This document shows, piece by piece, positions 51,357 through 62,851 of a DNA stretch of 64,000 bases (position 1 is the stretch's first letter; every line of letters begins with the position of its first letter). The stretch is from Trogon surrucura (lineage: Eukaryota > Chordata > Aves > Trogoniformes > Trogonidae), in NCBI GenBank assembly GCA_020746105.1, contig CM036626.1, positions 10,124,001 through 10,188,000 of the forward strand, given 5' to 3'. Position numbers and translations under genes: made by a program. The notes beneath the pieces are model-generated. The model saw only the letters and a program-made list of their open reading frames with translations. It searched no databases and had not been told where the DNA came from.

Positions 51357-54300
51357 AGAATTGAGGGCTCAGATGTTTAAAAAAACCACAAAACCAAACC
51401 AAACAACTATTATGATAAAACCTACAGCATCAGAGTATGCACTACGGAATTCTGATGATTGAAGTTACGACCTCAGATATCACATAGAAGATTTTTCTAA
51501 GCAGGATGGTGGTTTTCTCCGCTTTACCTATAACTTTAGTATTACTTAATACCTAGAATAAGAAGTATTTTCTGCAGCTTTTTTTTTAAATGCCATAATA
51601 CTGTAGTTACAGGCAGGAAACGCTTTTGTTGCTTATGCATAATATTATCCAGAATCAGGCCCCCCCCACCAAAACAGGTCTATTGAAGCTCCGGTTATTT
51701 CCTATTCTTTATTAAACACTGCAATCCCTTTGTGAAAACACAAACCCAAGACTGTTCCACACAGACTTCCTTGAAATCAATGCATACTGTTAAGAACAAC
51801 TATTTTTTTGTCCCCAAACTCAAAACACGGAGCAGCCTCTCGAGGTTAACGTCCTTGTCACACAACAGTTCTCATCCACTCAGCACCGGCCACTGTTGCG
51901 AGTCAATATTTCAAATAGCCTACAGCTTGCAAACCACAAAGCTCTGCGCCTCCAGGAAGCCCCCACAGTGTGTGTTTTCACTCTGACTTCAAAAAGACAT
52001 CAGAACAAACACCGGTGGAAAGGGAAGGTGAAAGGCCCAAGGGAGGAACGATCAAAATCAAGTAAATAAGCACAAACAGTTTACAGAAAGGGAGAGACGC
52101 TTCATTCAAGAGGGCGACCTGAAGGCATGAGCTACCCTTGTGGAGACGTTTAATAGATCAAAGTTAAATTATGTAAAGGCTTGGAATTTAAGTACTTTTC
52201 ACCCAAATACTGCAAAGCCATGAGTGAAGACTCTAACATTTAAAGCTGGCGGCATCCTACTTTGCACACAAGAAAGCAGAAATAAAAGTGAAGGAAATAA
52301 TTCCTCCTTAGGTGCTGTATAAACTACAGAACTGGGAACACGATCTACATCTCCACTTCCTTGCTCTATGTAAACAAGAAGGCTCTTGGAGAAAGCACCT
52401 CAAACATCTCAAGGACTAAAGCAGCCGTTATAAAATGTGCAAGTCCCCAGTACGTTTTTTTGGAGCATGTAACAATCACTATAAAAAGTATCACAGATTG
52501 GCAGTTCAGGCTCATAACTGAATCTACGGGGAAACTGTGGATCCCTCCCATTTAGCTGGACTGACATCAACTAAGTCCTTACCAAGAAAAAGGGCCTTTC
52601 CTTCCTGAAAGGACACCACCTCACTGAGCAGTAGTGAACTGATACAAAATTTTATCAGACACATGTATTTTGTTACTCTTCAGAAGAAACCATACTTGGT
52701 CCCTTCAGTATTCTTTTCAAGGCACACACTGAAGCCTCCTAAACCTGTAGAGGGAAGCATAAAGGTTCTTATGTTGAACTAGACAAGAATTAAATAATAA
52801 TAAAAAAAGGTTATTCATATTTGCTCAAAGAGAGATAAGGTATTACAGAATTATTATTGTTTGGTGCTCTAAGGTTGCTCAGCCAAACTGTACAGACACA
52901 TAATAAAAAACACTGTTAGCTACATTCTTTCTTAAGAAAATAAATGTTTTCACACTTGAAGTAACTACAGTGTATTGAATTTGCAAAATGAAACACCTAA
53001 AAAGCACAACAACAAAAAACAAACAGAAGGCAGCACACGCATCCCACCCTCATGTGTGTGTGTGGCACACTAAACTTCTGCAGTACTTCATCAAAGCTGG
53101 AGTGGTTGTGTCATTCCACGTCACGTTCTAATCCAACTTGTTTGCAATTTCAGCAGCATAACCCCAGTGAAGTCAAAATTAAATGCAGAAATTGGTCTGT
53201 AAGGAGCAGGATATTTGGTCTGCAGAGACTGTAGCAAGGTATCTTCATGTAAAGCGAAAAACATCCAAAAGGACAATGTTAAAAGTTGGGTTCTATTCTG
53301 CATTTGTATGTGTACGGAAACTTTGCAACTATCAAACACAAAATAGAGTAGGATTACTTTTACAGGGGAAATAAGTTTGTTCATTTCCTCATTTTGAATG
53401 TTTAATGTTGCTACATACCAACACGGTGATTCTCCCCCTATTTTTCCTTCAAGAAAGTAACCTTCAGTAGAAGAACCCCATTCGACAAAGGATTTCCTGA
53501 GCGTGTTAGGGAAGGCTCATGACAGTCTAATGGCCTGGTTTACCAGACAGCAGCACAAAACCAAAAGATATTAGATAATTTGGAAAAGGTCATCGGATAA
53601 TTGATTAGTGGTGACGTGATGGCAACTACAAGCTCAGAACAGAAGAGCCTGCTCAGCTACAGCAATTACAGACACGTCCTGCCAGTGATCTCAACTGTGC
53701 AGTAGGGTCCAAGTAGCTTACAGCTGTTGTAATTATTCAAAATTCAGCAAAGTAGCAGCCCTGAACACGTAAGATGCTGCTTTTCTCCCAGGGAATGCAA
53801 CTTTCCACAATAACTACATTCCCCCAAAACAACAAAGCCTGGATTAACTGTAAAGACTTATGGCCACAGGAGACCCTACACAGAAGTAAGGTTATAATAC
53901 GCAGCAGCACTACCAGCTCTCAGTTTTACCACAAATCTCAAGATAAGTGAACTTCTTTTGAAATCCCAGATCCTAGGAATACGCAACTGAGTGCAGATCT
54001 CAGTTTGTTTAATTTATGTATCGAGCTCTTGTGGCTTAGAAGAATCTTATATATACGACTCGAGTTTATCTAAGAAAAGAAACAATCTTTACAGATTTTT
54101 TTTAATAAAATAAAAATCATTCTTTGGGGGCTTACCACTGTGAGTACTTTGGACAGCTGACTACCAATGTCACTGCCAACTGAAACAACAATTGTGCAGT
54201 TTCAAAATACTTGTAAAAACCCATAGTCGTCTCCCAAACTCTCCCGACACTATCAGATACATATTTTATCCTCAAATTAAGATAAAGATGCTATAGTTAG

Positions 54301-54581
54301 AATTGCTTTTTATTTTGTAACAGGGATTTGAAACTTAACTTCAGGGTACTAGTAGAGCAATTGCTGTTCTTGGAAGCACAAAGGGGAACTGTAAGCTAGC
54401 GTGCGCTTGGAAAAGATTACTTTGGCAGCTCAATTCTTGACAGCCTCCATCTGCAGAGGGCAATCTCGAGCACAGAGCTAGACTGGAGTTTCCTTTCAGC
54501 CCTTCCTTTCAAAGGCTTGCAAAATAACACTAGAGCATCCACAGGTCAGAAACAAATCCCCTCTACCCCGCACACACCTAT
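51357..54581. other. Intronic sequence, nothing recognised
   Basis: No TE consensus, exon or strong motif cluster was noted. Confidence 0.45.
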
Positions 54582-54666
54582 CACAGAATCATAGAATGGC
54601 CTGGGCTGGAAGGGACCTTGGAGATCATTTTAATCCAACCTCCCTGTTGGGGGCAGGGACACTAGG
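54582..54666 (-). mobile_element. CR1 LINE 3' end fragment (reverse)
   Basis: CACAGAATCATAGAATGG, then GGGCTGGAAGGGACCTTGGA and GATCATTTTAATCCAACC, is the textbook avian CR1 3' terminus in reverse complement. It is strongly truncated at about 85 bp and close to consensus, so relatively young. Confidence 0.9.
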
Positions 54667-55082
54667 TCATGGCAAACTGCAGGTGCTGGCAGGAACACCT
54701 GAGGGCAAAGCAAGCTGTGACTGGCAAAAGACTTGAGAAGATCAAGATGGGCAGGCAGGGCCAGTGGCAGACTGGAATAAACAAGAGAAGCAAAAGGGAG
54801 AGAGGTAAGAGCATTAAGAGAAAAACTAGTCTACATGAAGCGGAAGCTCCTATTAAGAGAAGGAAACGTATCTAAGTGATTGCCAGGTTGGGGTGGCTGT
54901 TTTTTGGTTGTGGGTTTTGGTTTTTTTCGTGAGTGGTAGCGGTTCTGTGGAAGATACCCATTCCACCTGCTGGAATTATTTTTCTTAATAGGATATTTTT
55001 TTCTTAAATTGCACAAATAATTCTGTATTTACAGCAAGACTCCAGTGAAGTGTAAAAAAAGAGTTGATTACTTGCTGAGAAG

Positions 55083-55098
55083 AAAAAAAAAAAAAAAA
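55083..55098 (+). repeat. A16 homopolymer
   Basis: Sixteen consecutive A in the intron, next to AAGAAG and CCACAACAGG. It is not associated with a recognisable retroposed copy. Confidence 0.9.
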
Positions 55099-56729
55099 CC
55101 ACAACAGGACAACAGGTCAGTTAGGAAGAATCACCCCAAACCAGCACCATTTTCCTTTTGTGTGTCAGCATGGGGAATGCAACCACATAACTGGACCTGT
55201 TATCAGAATGCATCTCACAAAGGAGAGCTAATTACGATATTCTTTTTATATCCTGAAGTTTTAAATGCTTAAACTTCGCCACCTTAATACTCATCTTTTC
55301 AAAGTAATTTTCTTTAGACTGAGGCACCGCCTAAATACAAACAAAAAGCTCACAAAAACATGCTCTGCAGAGTAGAAGTAACAGAAACAATAACCTAAGC
55401 ACAAACAAAAAAGCCAGCAAAGCTGGGAGTTAAAGCTGGGTTTGCTTTGAGGCTGAGCTCAGGCGAGTGCAAGCATAAGGTGCTTTGACACTCAGGGCAG
55501 GGAAAAGGGTTCAGTGCACACTGCTCTTTACCACCACTGGTCAAAGAGCTACGTGACATTTTCCTGAAGGCCTCCCAAGGGGAGAGCGATGGTTATTGGT
55601 GTATGTGACCAGTAGGGAAGAAACACTGGGATTACATCATATGGTGCAGAACCACCAATGGTCCTTTCGCTGTGTTAATGGCGCTTTCCTGCAGCTGCTC
55701 TTGCGCAGAAATAAGAAGGGTGTGCAGGAGGAAAAAATCAAGCACACACACAACCAAACCTCCATCTCATTTTTTTTTTAACTACCTAGAAGACCACTGC
55801 ATAGCCTACACTGTGCCCAACACACAGACTTACACAGGAGCTTCACCTTTTTCTTCCACAGAAGCAATCAAGTTCTGCCACATGACCTGATGCCTGATAA
55901 TTCCATAATCCGTGTCTGCTTGATCCCAGAAGAGCGCACTGCTGCACAGACACTCCAGCGGCAACATGAAATCCAGAGAAGAGCCTTGACCTGCCCTGGG
56001 CACAGCATCCACTCCAGTGTGCAGTGACCAGCTGCCTCTGAAACCAATCTTACCATCAACACCTCGCCCTTCAAAGCTCTACGTCTGTCACTACAGCCAA
56101 GACCAGGATCTACTGATACTAACCTGAATGAGGCAGACAGCCAGTTAATCAGTTAACACTTCCTTGTTTTCACTCAGAAGGAACACGCACAATTCTTGAC
56201 CTCCATTCCACACAGAAAACACTCTAAGGTCAATAAATCTGGATATTCAGCACCAAAGGTCAATATAGGCTTACAGGATGTCACTCCTAAAAGGTAGCCT
56301 TGATTCCTTCAGGCCAACCGTCTGGCATAAACGCAGCACAAACTCTGAGTTCCTCTGTGGTCACCAGGACCTTCACATGGCTGCAGTTTAATCCGCTCCA
56401 GAGCAGATCATACAGGGAAGTGATGCTTCCCTGGCACCGATCCTCTCCCAGCCTCTGTCCGTACTACACCAGCCAACTTTCACAAAAAGAAGAGAAGGAG
56501 ATTTATGCTTCAAGTACCCCTTAAGGATTTTGGGTTTTGTTTGCTCTAGAGGGTAGGGGAAGAGAGACTGTGAAAGAACAAGCAGAGCTAATCTCCAGCT
56601 TTTAAATAAAACACAGCGACACAGATTCCATTGCCCTCGGGCTTTTGTGTTTCCTCTTGAGTGAAACCCTGCTCAGCCTCACCTGATAGTGACAGGGATG
56701 GCAACCCACCAGACCCTTGCAGCCAACAA

Positions 56730-57000
56730 TTTGTTATTTTCTTTTATTAAAAGAGGAGCCAGGCTGGGCAAGCATGGACATTAAATGTGCCTAAATTTCA
56801 TTTGGCCTAAGAGAAGAAGATTATCCTATTTTAATGCAACACAAGCAAAGAATTCCAAATGTCAAGATCTCCCACAAAAAGTATGCTGCTCAGTGACAGG
56901 AGGTTTAATTGTTCTCAGTCAAATGAAAGGGTTTAGACTGCCCCATTCCTGCTGATGTCAGTAAGGACTACCTTCCAAATTACAAAATTATGAATATGAC
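56730..57000. promoter_or_regulatory. Candidate conserved non-coding element
   Basis: Non-repetitive AT-rich sequence with GACATTAAATGTGCC, GAAGATTATCC (GATTA/GATA-like), CCTATTTTAATGC and GAGGTTTAATTGTTC motifs. No TE or frame. It reads as enhancer-like, but conservation needs alignment. Confidence 0.3.
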
Positions 57001-59444
57001 ATTTATCTAGTCAAGTATTTAAAGCATGTCTCCTACAACTGCTTAAAAAAAAAATTAAAAAATCTGTAAGTAATACTCCATAAATGCCTGCTACAGTGGC
57101 ATGCTGAAAGCCACCTTAAGAACGTGAGACACCTCTTAAATAATTAAAAATAAATAAACAAGTAAAAAGAACATAAGATGTTTCCAAAACAGGAATTCTA
57201 AATATAATGTAATACACAAATTATTTTACTGTTGCATTTTTCCATCTTTGCATAACTGCAGTTTCCTCTCGTGTTACTAAATTTCTATTCAACTTCCTTG
57301 CTTAAGTAGAGTGCTAAAAAAATAACTGATTTGAATCCCACTTCAGACCACGTTTTTTAACTGGAATTAAAATTACGCAGAGTAGTGCTGTTCACCTACA
57401 GCTCCTACATTTTCACACCAGGTCACTGACCACTTGGCAAGTCAGTGTGGGATCCCATCCAATGAAAAAATGATGGGGCAAAACACAAAAACACACACCA
57501 TCGCCAACAAACACTAAAGGGGAAAAATATTCTGAATGTCTACTGTTAATTTCATACATCGGAATATGAGGGATTCTCAAGAGTAAGGCACATTGGGTAA
57601 TTCTTAGCACCTTATGTCATTTCATACTAACTTGTAGGATCCCAGAGGCATTGTCACCCCTGAACCAGGGAGCACATCGTGCTCTTACTTCAGAGGAGAC
57701 TTTTATGGCACATTCAACCCTTCTATCACGACAAGCAGTGGAAACAGTGAAAACAGACTCGCTCTCATACACAAAAAACACTTATAAATGCAAGGCAAAA
57801 AGTTACCAGCCACAAAAGACAAGGTCACAAAAAAGTTTGGCTTCACCTGTTGTAAGAAACTTAAAACTACTCTTATCCTGTACATGTAAAAAGAACAGCA
57901 AAGTAAAAAAGCTTGTATTCTAATATTCTCATTTGTATCTCTTCTTATGAAGCGTGCCTTTTATTACATTTGAATTTACTCAATTCAGAAATGTGTTCTG
58001 CTGTTACAGGTGCTAGATACGCACCGCTTCTTTTGCATTAAGAAATAAGGCAGCTTTTAACTTGACTCACGTATAGCAGTTTTTACTGTATTGAGTCAAA
58101 AAGAGAAGAATTGCAGTCAAACACACCGCAGTGCCTCAGAAAGGACGAATGCTTTACTAGCAACTAGACAGTAAAGGCAGCGACAGAAAGTGGATTATGC
58201 CTGAAATATCACATATGCTCCAGTTAGACTTAAAAAGTTGCTACATTTTACGATAATTAAAACTAAGGCAAATGCAAAACGCCAACACCAATGAAATGGG
58301 CATATCTAGAGGCAATCTTCTTTTAAAAGATGTCATGAGACACATCAACAGATCATGATTTTGCAAATCAAGTAGAGTTGTACAGGGTCAATTCCTGTGT
58401 GACAGATAAACAAAATCCACAATTAGCACTAAGTTATTCAAACAATTCACTGAACTTTTCTCTGAATTTCTTATCAGCCAGCATGACATTCCTAGGTGCA
58501 ACGTATGTTGAAATAAGCCTTTTCCAAAGACTGTCATTGTTAGCTTTTGCCTTCTTTAGAATAAGACACTTAAACACACAGTTCCCACCTCCCCAAACTT
58601 CTTGATTTCAAAAGGTGAACAATACTTTTCACCCGCTTACCTCAACTATATAATGCACCGTTCCCATTTACAAGTAAAACAGCTGCCACATATCACCCAC
58701 CTCAGCAAGAAGCACTTCAAGTAGCTCGCTCCCTCACACACACAAGCTTAACTTACAAAGCACTGTAGTTAAAGTGCCTTTCAAATCCTGTTTGTTTTCT
58801 AAAGAGCTTCTTAAACTAAGCAAAACTCTCTTGTGAGTTCGGAGATTATGTCGCCCTTTTTATGTATTTGATCATACAACCAGACGGGAAAGTAAGCGTC
58901 ATCTTGTCAGTCAACATGCCTTGAAACTTTTTCCTCAGTTAAAGCACAAACAGCTCCACAAGCTAGGCCTACAGAACAGCACATCCGTCAGCAAATACTT
59001 TTTTTTAATTAAACTAGACACTGCTGTAAACAGTCTAGAAAGTAGGTTATACCTTGTCATTCAAGCCATAAAGGCATGCCCCAACACAAAAACAGAAACA
59101 AGATGAAAAATACATTTTCCTACTTTCTACCACCCTGCTGCCTGTCCATTTTACCCTGACACGGGCACAAGCAAACATCCAGGCATGGGAGTATTCTCCA
59201 AATGGAACTACATCATCTTCCTCTACAAAGAGGACCTGGCAGCGCAAGAAAACTCTGCTAAATAACATCTCTCAAAAGTCAAGTTAGGGTTTGCTTTATT
59301 TCATGTTATTAGCTTTACTTCTACCTCCTCGGACCACCCTAAGGGATTCTTCTCTATTATGCTCTTCAAATACTTGCAGATAATCATATCTCCCACTTAG
59401 ACATCATTTAGCCAAGTTTCATGCATTTCTTTTCATCTTCTTTC
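57001..59444. other. Intronic sequence, nothing recognised
   Basis: AT-rich at 57040-57240, otherwise plain unique sequence. No TE consensus or exon seen. Confidence 0.45.
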
Positions 59445-59580
59445 CCTCATAAATCAAACCCTTCAGCCTCTCCAGCATTCTTGCAGCTCTTCTCTGAATT
59501 TCTTCCAAATTGCTGACATCTTTCAGTGACTGAGGAACTTCCAATTGCATGCTGTACTCTAGATGTGCTTTTTGTACTGT
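59445..59580 (-). mobile_element. Ancient CR1/L3-like LINE fragment (reverse)
   Basis: AAACCCTTCAGCCTCTCCAG, then GCAGCTCTTCTCTGAATTTC, and GCTGTACTCTAGATGTGC correspond to the reverse complement of the CR1-type block (cagcctctcctc ... cccttctctggac ... acagtactcgaggtgcg). It is heavily diverged, much older than the CR1 450 bp downstream. Confidence 0.6.
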
Positions 59581-59670
59581 AAAGATAGATAATTAAGCCT
59601 TTTCAAGAAATATTAATGCTCCAAGTCTGGAATAAATCTAAATCAGATTTTTTTTTTTCCAGAATGGATT

Positions 59671-59780
59671 GTAATTATCCTCGTTTCACAGAGCAGAAGA
59701 GTAGACAGAAGTATCTAACTTATTGCTGCACACAAGCAGTGCCAGAATAAGAAACAGATCCACGTTCTGCCATTCCCAGT
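59671..59780 (+). mobile_element. MIR/L2-like SINE core remnant
   Basis: TAATTATCCTCGTTTCACAG, then GAAGTATCTAACTTATTGC, ACACAAGCAGTGCCAG and AACAGATCCACGTTCTG track the MIR consensus (attatccccattttacaga ... gttaagtaacttgcc ... cacagctagtaagtggcagag). Old, with several substitutions and indels. Confidence 0.5.
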
Positions 59781-59934
59781 CATAAGATCTGCCAAGTTTC
59801 AACCCACAGACAACGTAAAACAACGTTCCTAAGCTGTGATCTACAGGCCAACACCAGGCACTTCCAAGTGACTACGGAACAACACTCGCGGAGGCCAACA
59901 CTCGCTTGCGCGAGCAGGCACCGGCCTGGAGACA

Positions 59935-60288
59935 GAGTTGGGGTTGTTCAGTCTGGAGAAAAGAAGGCTCTGAGGAGACTCATTGTGGCCTTCCAGTATC
60001 TCAAGGGGGCTACAAGAAGGCTGGTGAGGGGCTTTTTAGGATGTCGGGTAGCGGTAGGACTAAAGGAAACGGATTAAAACTAGAGATGGATTGGTTCAGA
60101 CTGGACGTTAGGAAGAAGTTCTGCATGAGGGTGGTGAGACACTGGCACAGGTTGCCCAGAGAGGTGGTGGAAGCCCCAACCCTGGAAGTTTTCAAAGCCA
60201 GGCTGGATGGGGCTCTGGGCAGCCTGATCTGGTGGGACTACATGTGATCTTTAAGGTCCTTCCAACCCTGACAATTGTATGAGTCTAC
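59935..60288 (+). mobile_element. CR1 LINE 3' end, about 350 bp
   Basis: The sequence runs from GTTGGGGTTGTTCAGTCTGG through CTTCCAGTATCTCAAGGGGG to GATCTTTAAGGTCCTTCCAACC and a CAATTGTATGAG end, the full length of the avian CR1 3' region. One plus-strand frame still reads LDVRKKFCMRVVRHWHRLPR and then EVFKARLDGALGSL, the usual CR1 C-terminal peptide. It is 5'-truncated and cannot move by itself. Confidence 0.9.
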
Positions 60289-60564
60289 GGAGGCTGCTGG
60301 CACCAGCAGGACTCTGGGACACGCAGTGGCACACCACGGCCTTCAGAGGTCAGGACACAAATCTCCAATACACCCACCTGATTTTTAGTGCTATGGAGAG
60401 GTTTGTTTCTAAAGCCAGTCCTCTGCTATCATCAGGTTAACTACCCAAACAAGCTATTCAGTTCCAGAGGTTAAGACTGGTGTTAAACAGGAGCCGAGTG
60501 ACTGACTGCCAGGCTGAGGCAGTCCAATCCAAGGCAGTTTTCAACTTGCACGCTTCGTTTCCTT

Positions 60565-60584
60565 CCCTTCCCTCCCACTCCCCC
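60565..60584 (-). other. Potential G-quadruplex on the EEFSEC sense strand
   Basis: C runs of 3, 3, 3 and 5 with spacers TT, T and ACT on the plus strand make a canonical short-loop G4 motif on the minus strand. Confidence 0.75.
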
Positions 60585-62688
60585 AGACATTTGCGAAGGA
60601 ATCGCGGGAAAATAACTTGAGAAAAATTAAAAAGAGCTCTTCACAAAAGAAATAATAAGAGAGACTATATGAGAGGAGGCAAGGCTGAAGAATGGGGGGA
60701 AAGGGAGAGAAGAGTCTGATCAGTTAAATTTAATAGGGAAAAAAAAAAAACCACCCAAAAAGCCACAAACAGGATGCAGACACATTAAAAAAACAAAACT
60801 GACCTAACAAAGGAATGTGAACTGCAGTTGACTTAAACAGCATCACAGCAATCACCCTCCCCCTACACACAAATCTCTGCAACTCTTAAAGACACAGGTT
60901 TTTAGGCCCTTCCAGACTCTGTACTTTCTTTCCCCTGCTAGCCACATACTGTTTAACATTCAGCTTGAGCTAATTGAGCTTATTGCCTCTTCCTTCCAGA
61001 CAACACAAATATCCAAGTTATCCATATTCTTTTTGAAAGAACAAAATACAAAAGTCCTCTGTTTCATGGCCTCATCAGAGTATAAGCAAGGTTAGATAAT
61101 GAACACCTTGATGAGAGTGTAATTTCTTCCCACTAGCTCAACATACAAAGCAAAACCCCCAATATCCTAAATTTCTGTATGATTTTCTTTATGTGACTGT
61201 CAGTTTGTAGCTGCAGTTCCCGCTCACAACCACCACTGTGACAAAGATTTCGTATTAGAATTCTCCCCATCCCACGAAGAACCAATTCTCCATCCAAAAT
61301 GCGGAAATGGCAACACAAACATCATCCTCCTGCTACTCTTTCATCATATTTTTGCCTCTGGGAAAGAAAAGATACTAAGAACACTATATTTTTAAGCAAG
61401 GTACCATCTTGATTTTAAGCTTGAACCCTTTTCAGTGTTAATCTAATTTACACATCATTTCACCACCTACCTAAAGGTACCTATTCTTGGTAAATGCTTA
61501 AAAACTTTTGTATATGAGAAAACACAAAGCACACATCTGGTGCAACTTCTTTAAATATGCACTGTGCTTGCTAATTAGGCTTTCAGATGTATTTGCAAAG
61601 TCTAGCATTTGGTGACAAAACTGGAATTATAGCTAGGTTAGAATATACCAAGGGGTTTTGTCTCATCAGAAACTTGTATCTTGCACTAGGCAGAAGGAAA
61701 TTTGCTGACAGCCAAAATCGGTGCAGTTGCATCAAGCCTTAAACTGAAAAAACAGTGGTCTTCAGCAAGAAATCAGGAAATTGCAGTTTTCTCTATAGAT
61801 CAAATGCTACATGATTGTTTGCTGTTATAGAACATCATGATTTCTTTTCTCCACTTTTACAACAGAAGTAATCTCACTCATCTCCCTAAGAGGGCGGAGG
61901 ATTAACTACTGACAAATGGGCTGAAGACACTACAGAAAGACAGAAGTGCTCCTAGTGTTGTTAAAATCTTACTCCATCATCTGAGTTAAATGCATCACCT
62001 ATTATTGCCTTTTGAAAAGGCTCAGAACAACTTTCCTACCTTAAAAGATGGGGAAAAAAACCCAAAACCCAATGACATTTAAACTCTAGCACCTATCATT
62101 CCCCATGCCTAAGGAGGCACAAATCCTTGCTATAATTCACCAAGGATGAAAAATACAATAACAGAACATCATAAAACCAGGAGACACAAGCAATAAAAAT
62201 AAAACTTAATACATCCCAAAACTCATTTATCATGCAGTTTTTACTTGAAGGCAAGTCCAGTAATAACATGCAGAACACAGCCAAGTTAAGGAACTTGCAT
62301 CCACTACACTATATTTAGTATATTTAGTAGCTACAAGTAAAAATGATTGCAAGATTGCTTTCTTTTATTTGTTCAGAAGGGCTCTAGTGCAAATCACATG
62401 TATGCTGAGAAAGGATAGATTTGCCACAAACCTTTCTGGACAGAGCATGATCTCTGTGCTACTGACACTTAACAAAAAGTCATTTTGAGACCCGAGTTCA
62501 CTGACACAAGAGATGTGGCTTCAGGCCACTCAGTCTCACAACAGAAGCCCTGGCCACTGTCATTTAATTAGAAGAGGTACAATCCAAGTGGTTATGAGCT
62601 GATTTCAGAACTTCAGGCAGCATTCAGACTTGCAACTTGGAAAGATCCTGTACACTTGACATATACCAGTATTTGTTAATTGAGAAGC
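60585..62688. other. Intronic sequence before the penultimate exon, nothing recognised
   Basis: Purine-rich at 60650-60755, including an A12 run. No TE consensus or further exon seen. Confidence 0.45.
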
Positions 62689-62694
62689 ACCTAC

Positions 62695-62851
62695 CTGGAA
62701 TTCGGATTTTAAATTTACCACTTTGCCCAAAACCACCATCTATTATTCCATCCTCTCCTGTAGATAGCTTGACTTTTAGACCCACAAAAATGTGGATGTT
62801 TGTTTCCTTTTTAAACAACGAACGACCGATCACGCTGTAATCATCCATCAC
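62695..62851 (-). CDS. EEFSEC: EEFSEC penultimate coding exon (domain IV, 52 residues plus one base)
   Basis: Internal coding exon of the selenocysteine elongation factor. On the minus strand it starts after TTTTGCAG and ends at CAG followed by GTAGGT, both near-ideal splice sites. It encodes VMDDYSVIGRSLFKKET, then FVGLKVKLSTGEDGIIDGGF and GQSGKFKIRIP. The motifs VIGRSLFKKETNI, FVGLKV and FGQSGKFKI are characteristic of EEFSEC domain IV, the C-terminal extension that distinguishes it from EF-Tu/eEF1A and takes part in Sec-tRNA and SECIS-complex recognition. The exon is 157 nt, so it leaves one base (G) that combines with AT of the terminal exon to make Asp. The G1-G5 GTPase motifs are encoded upstream, outside this window. 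No defects are seen. Confidence 0.95.

Larger units (their letters stand above)
23263..62694 (-). other. EEFSEC: Last intron of EEFSEC (39,432 bp)
   Basis: The interval is bounded by GTAGGT (donor, revcomp of 62689-62694) and T20-CCAG (acceptor, revcomp of 23263-23286) and is a phase-1 intron. I found no further exon-like frame with EEFSEC similarity inside it, which fits the exact joining of the two flanking exons. It contains separately listed TE fragments, candidate regulatory blocks, a CpG cluster and G-quadruplex motifs. A very long terminal intron in an otherwise compact avian genome often means embedded regulatory sequence; that is an inference. Confidence 0.9.

Noticed and set aside
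59906-60247. 113-codon plus-strand frame with a coherent peptide
   Set aside because: It is the translated 3' part of a truncated CR1 element, not a host gene.
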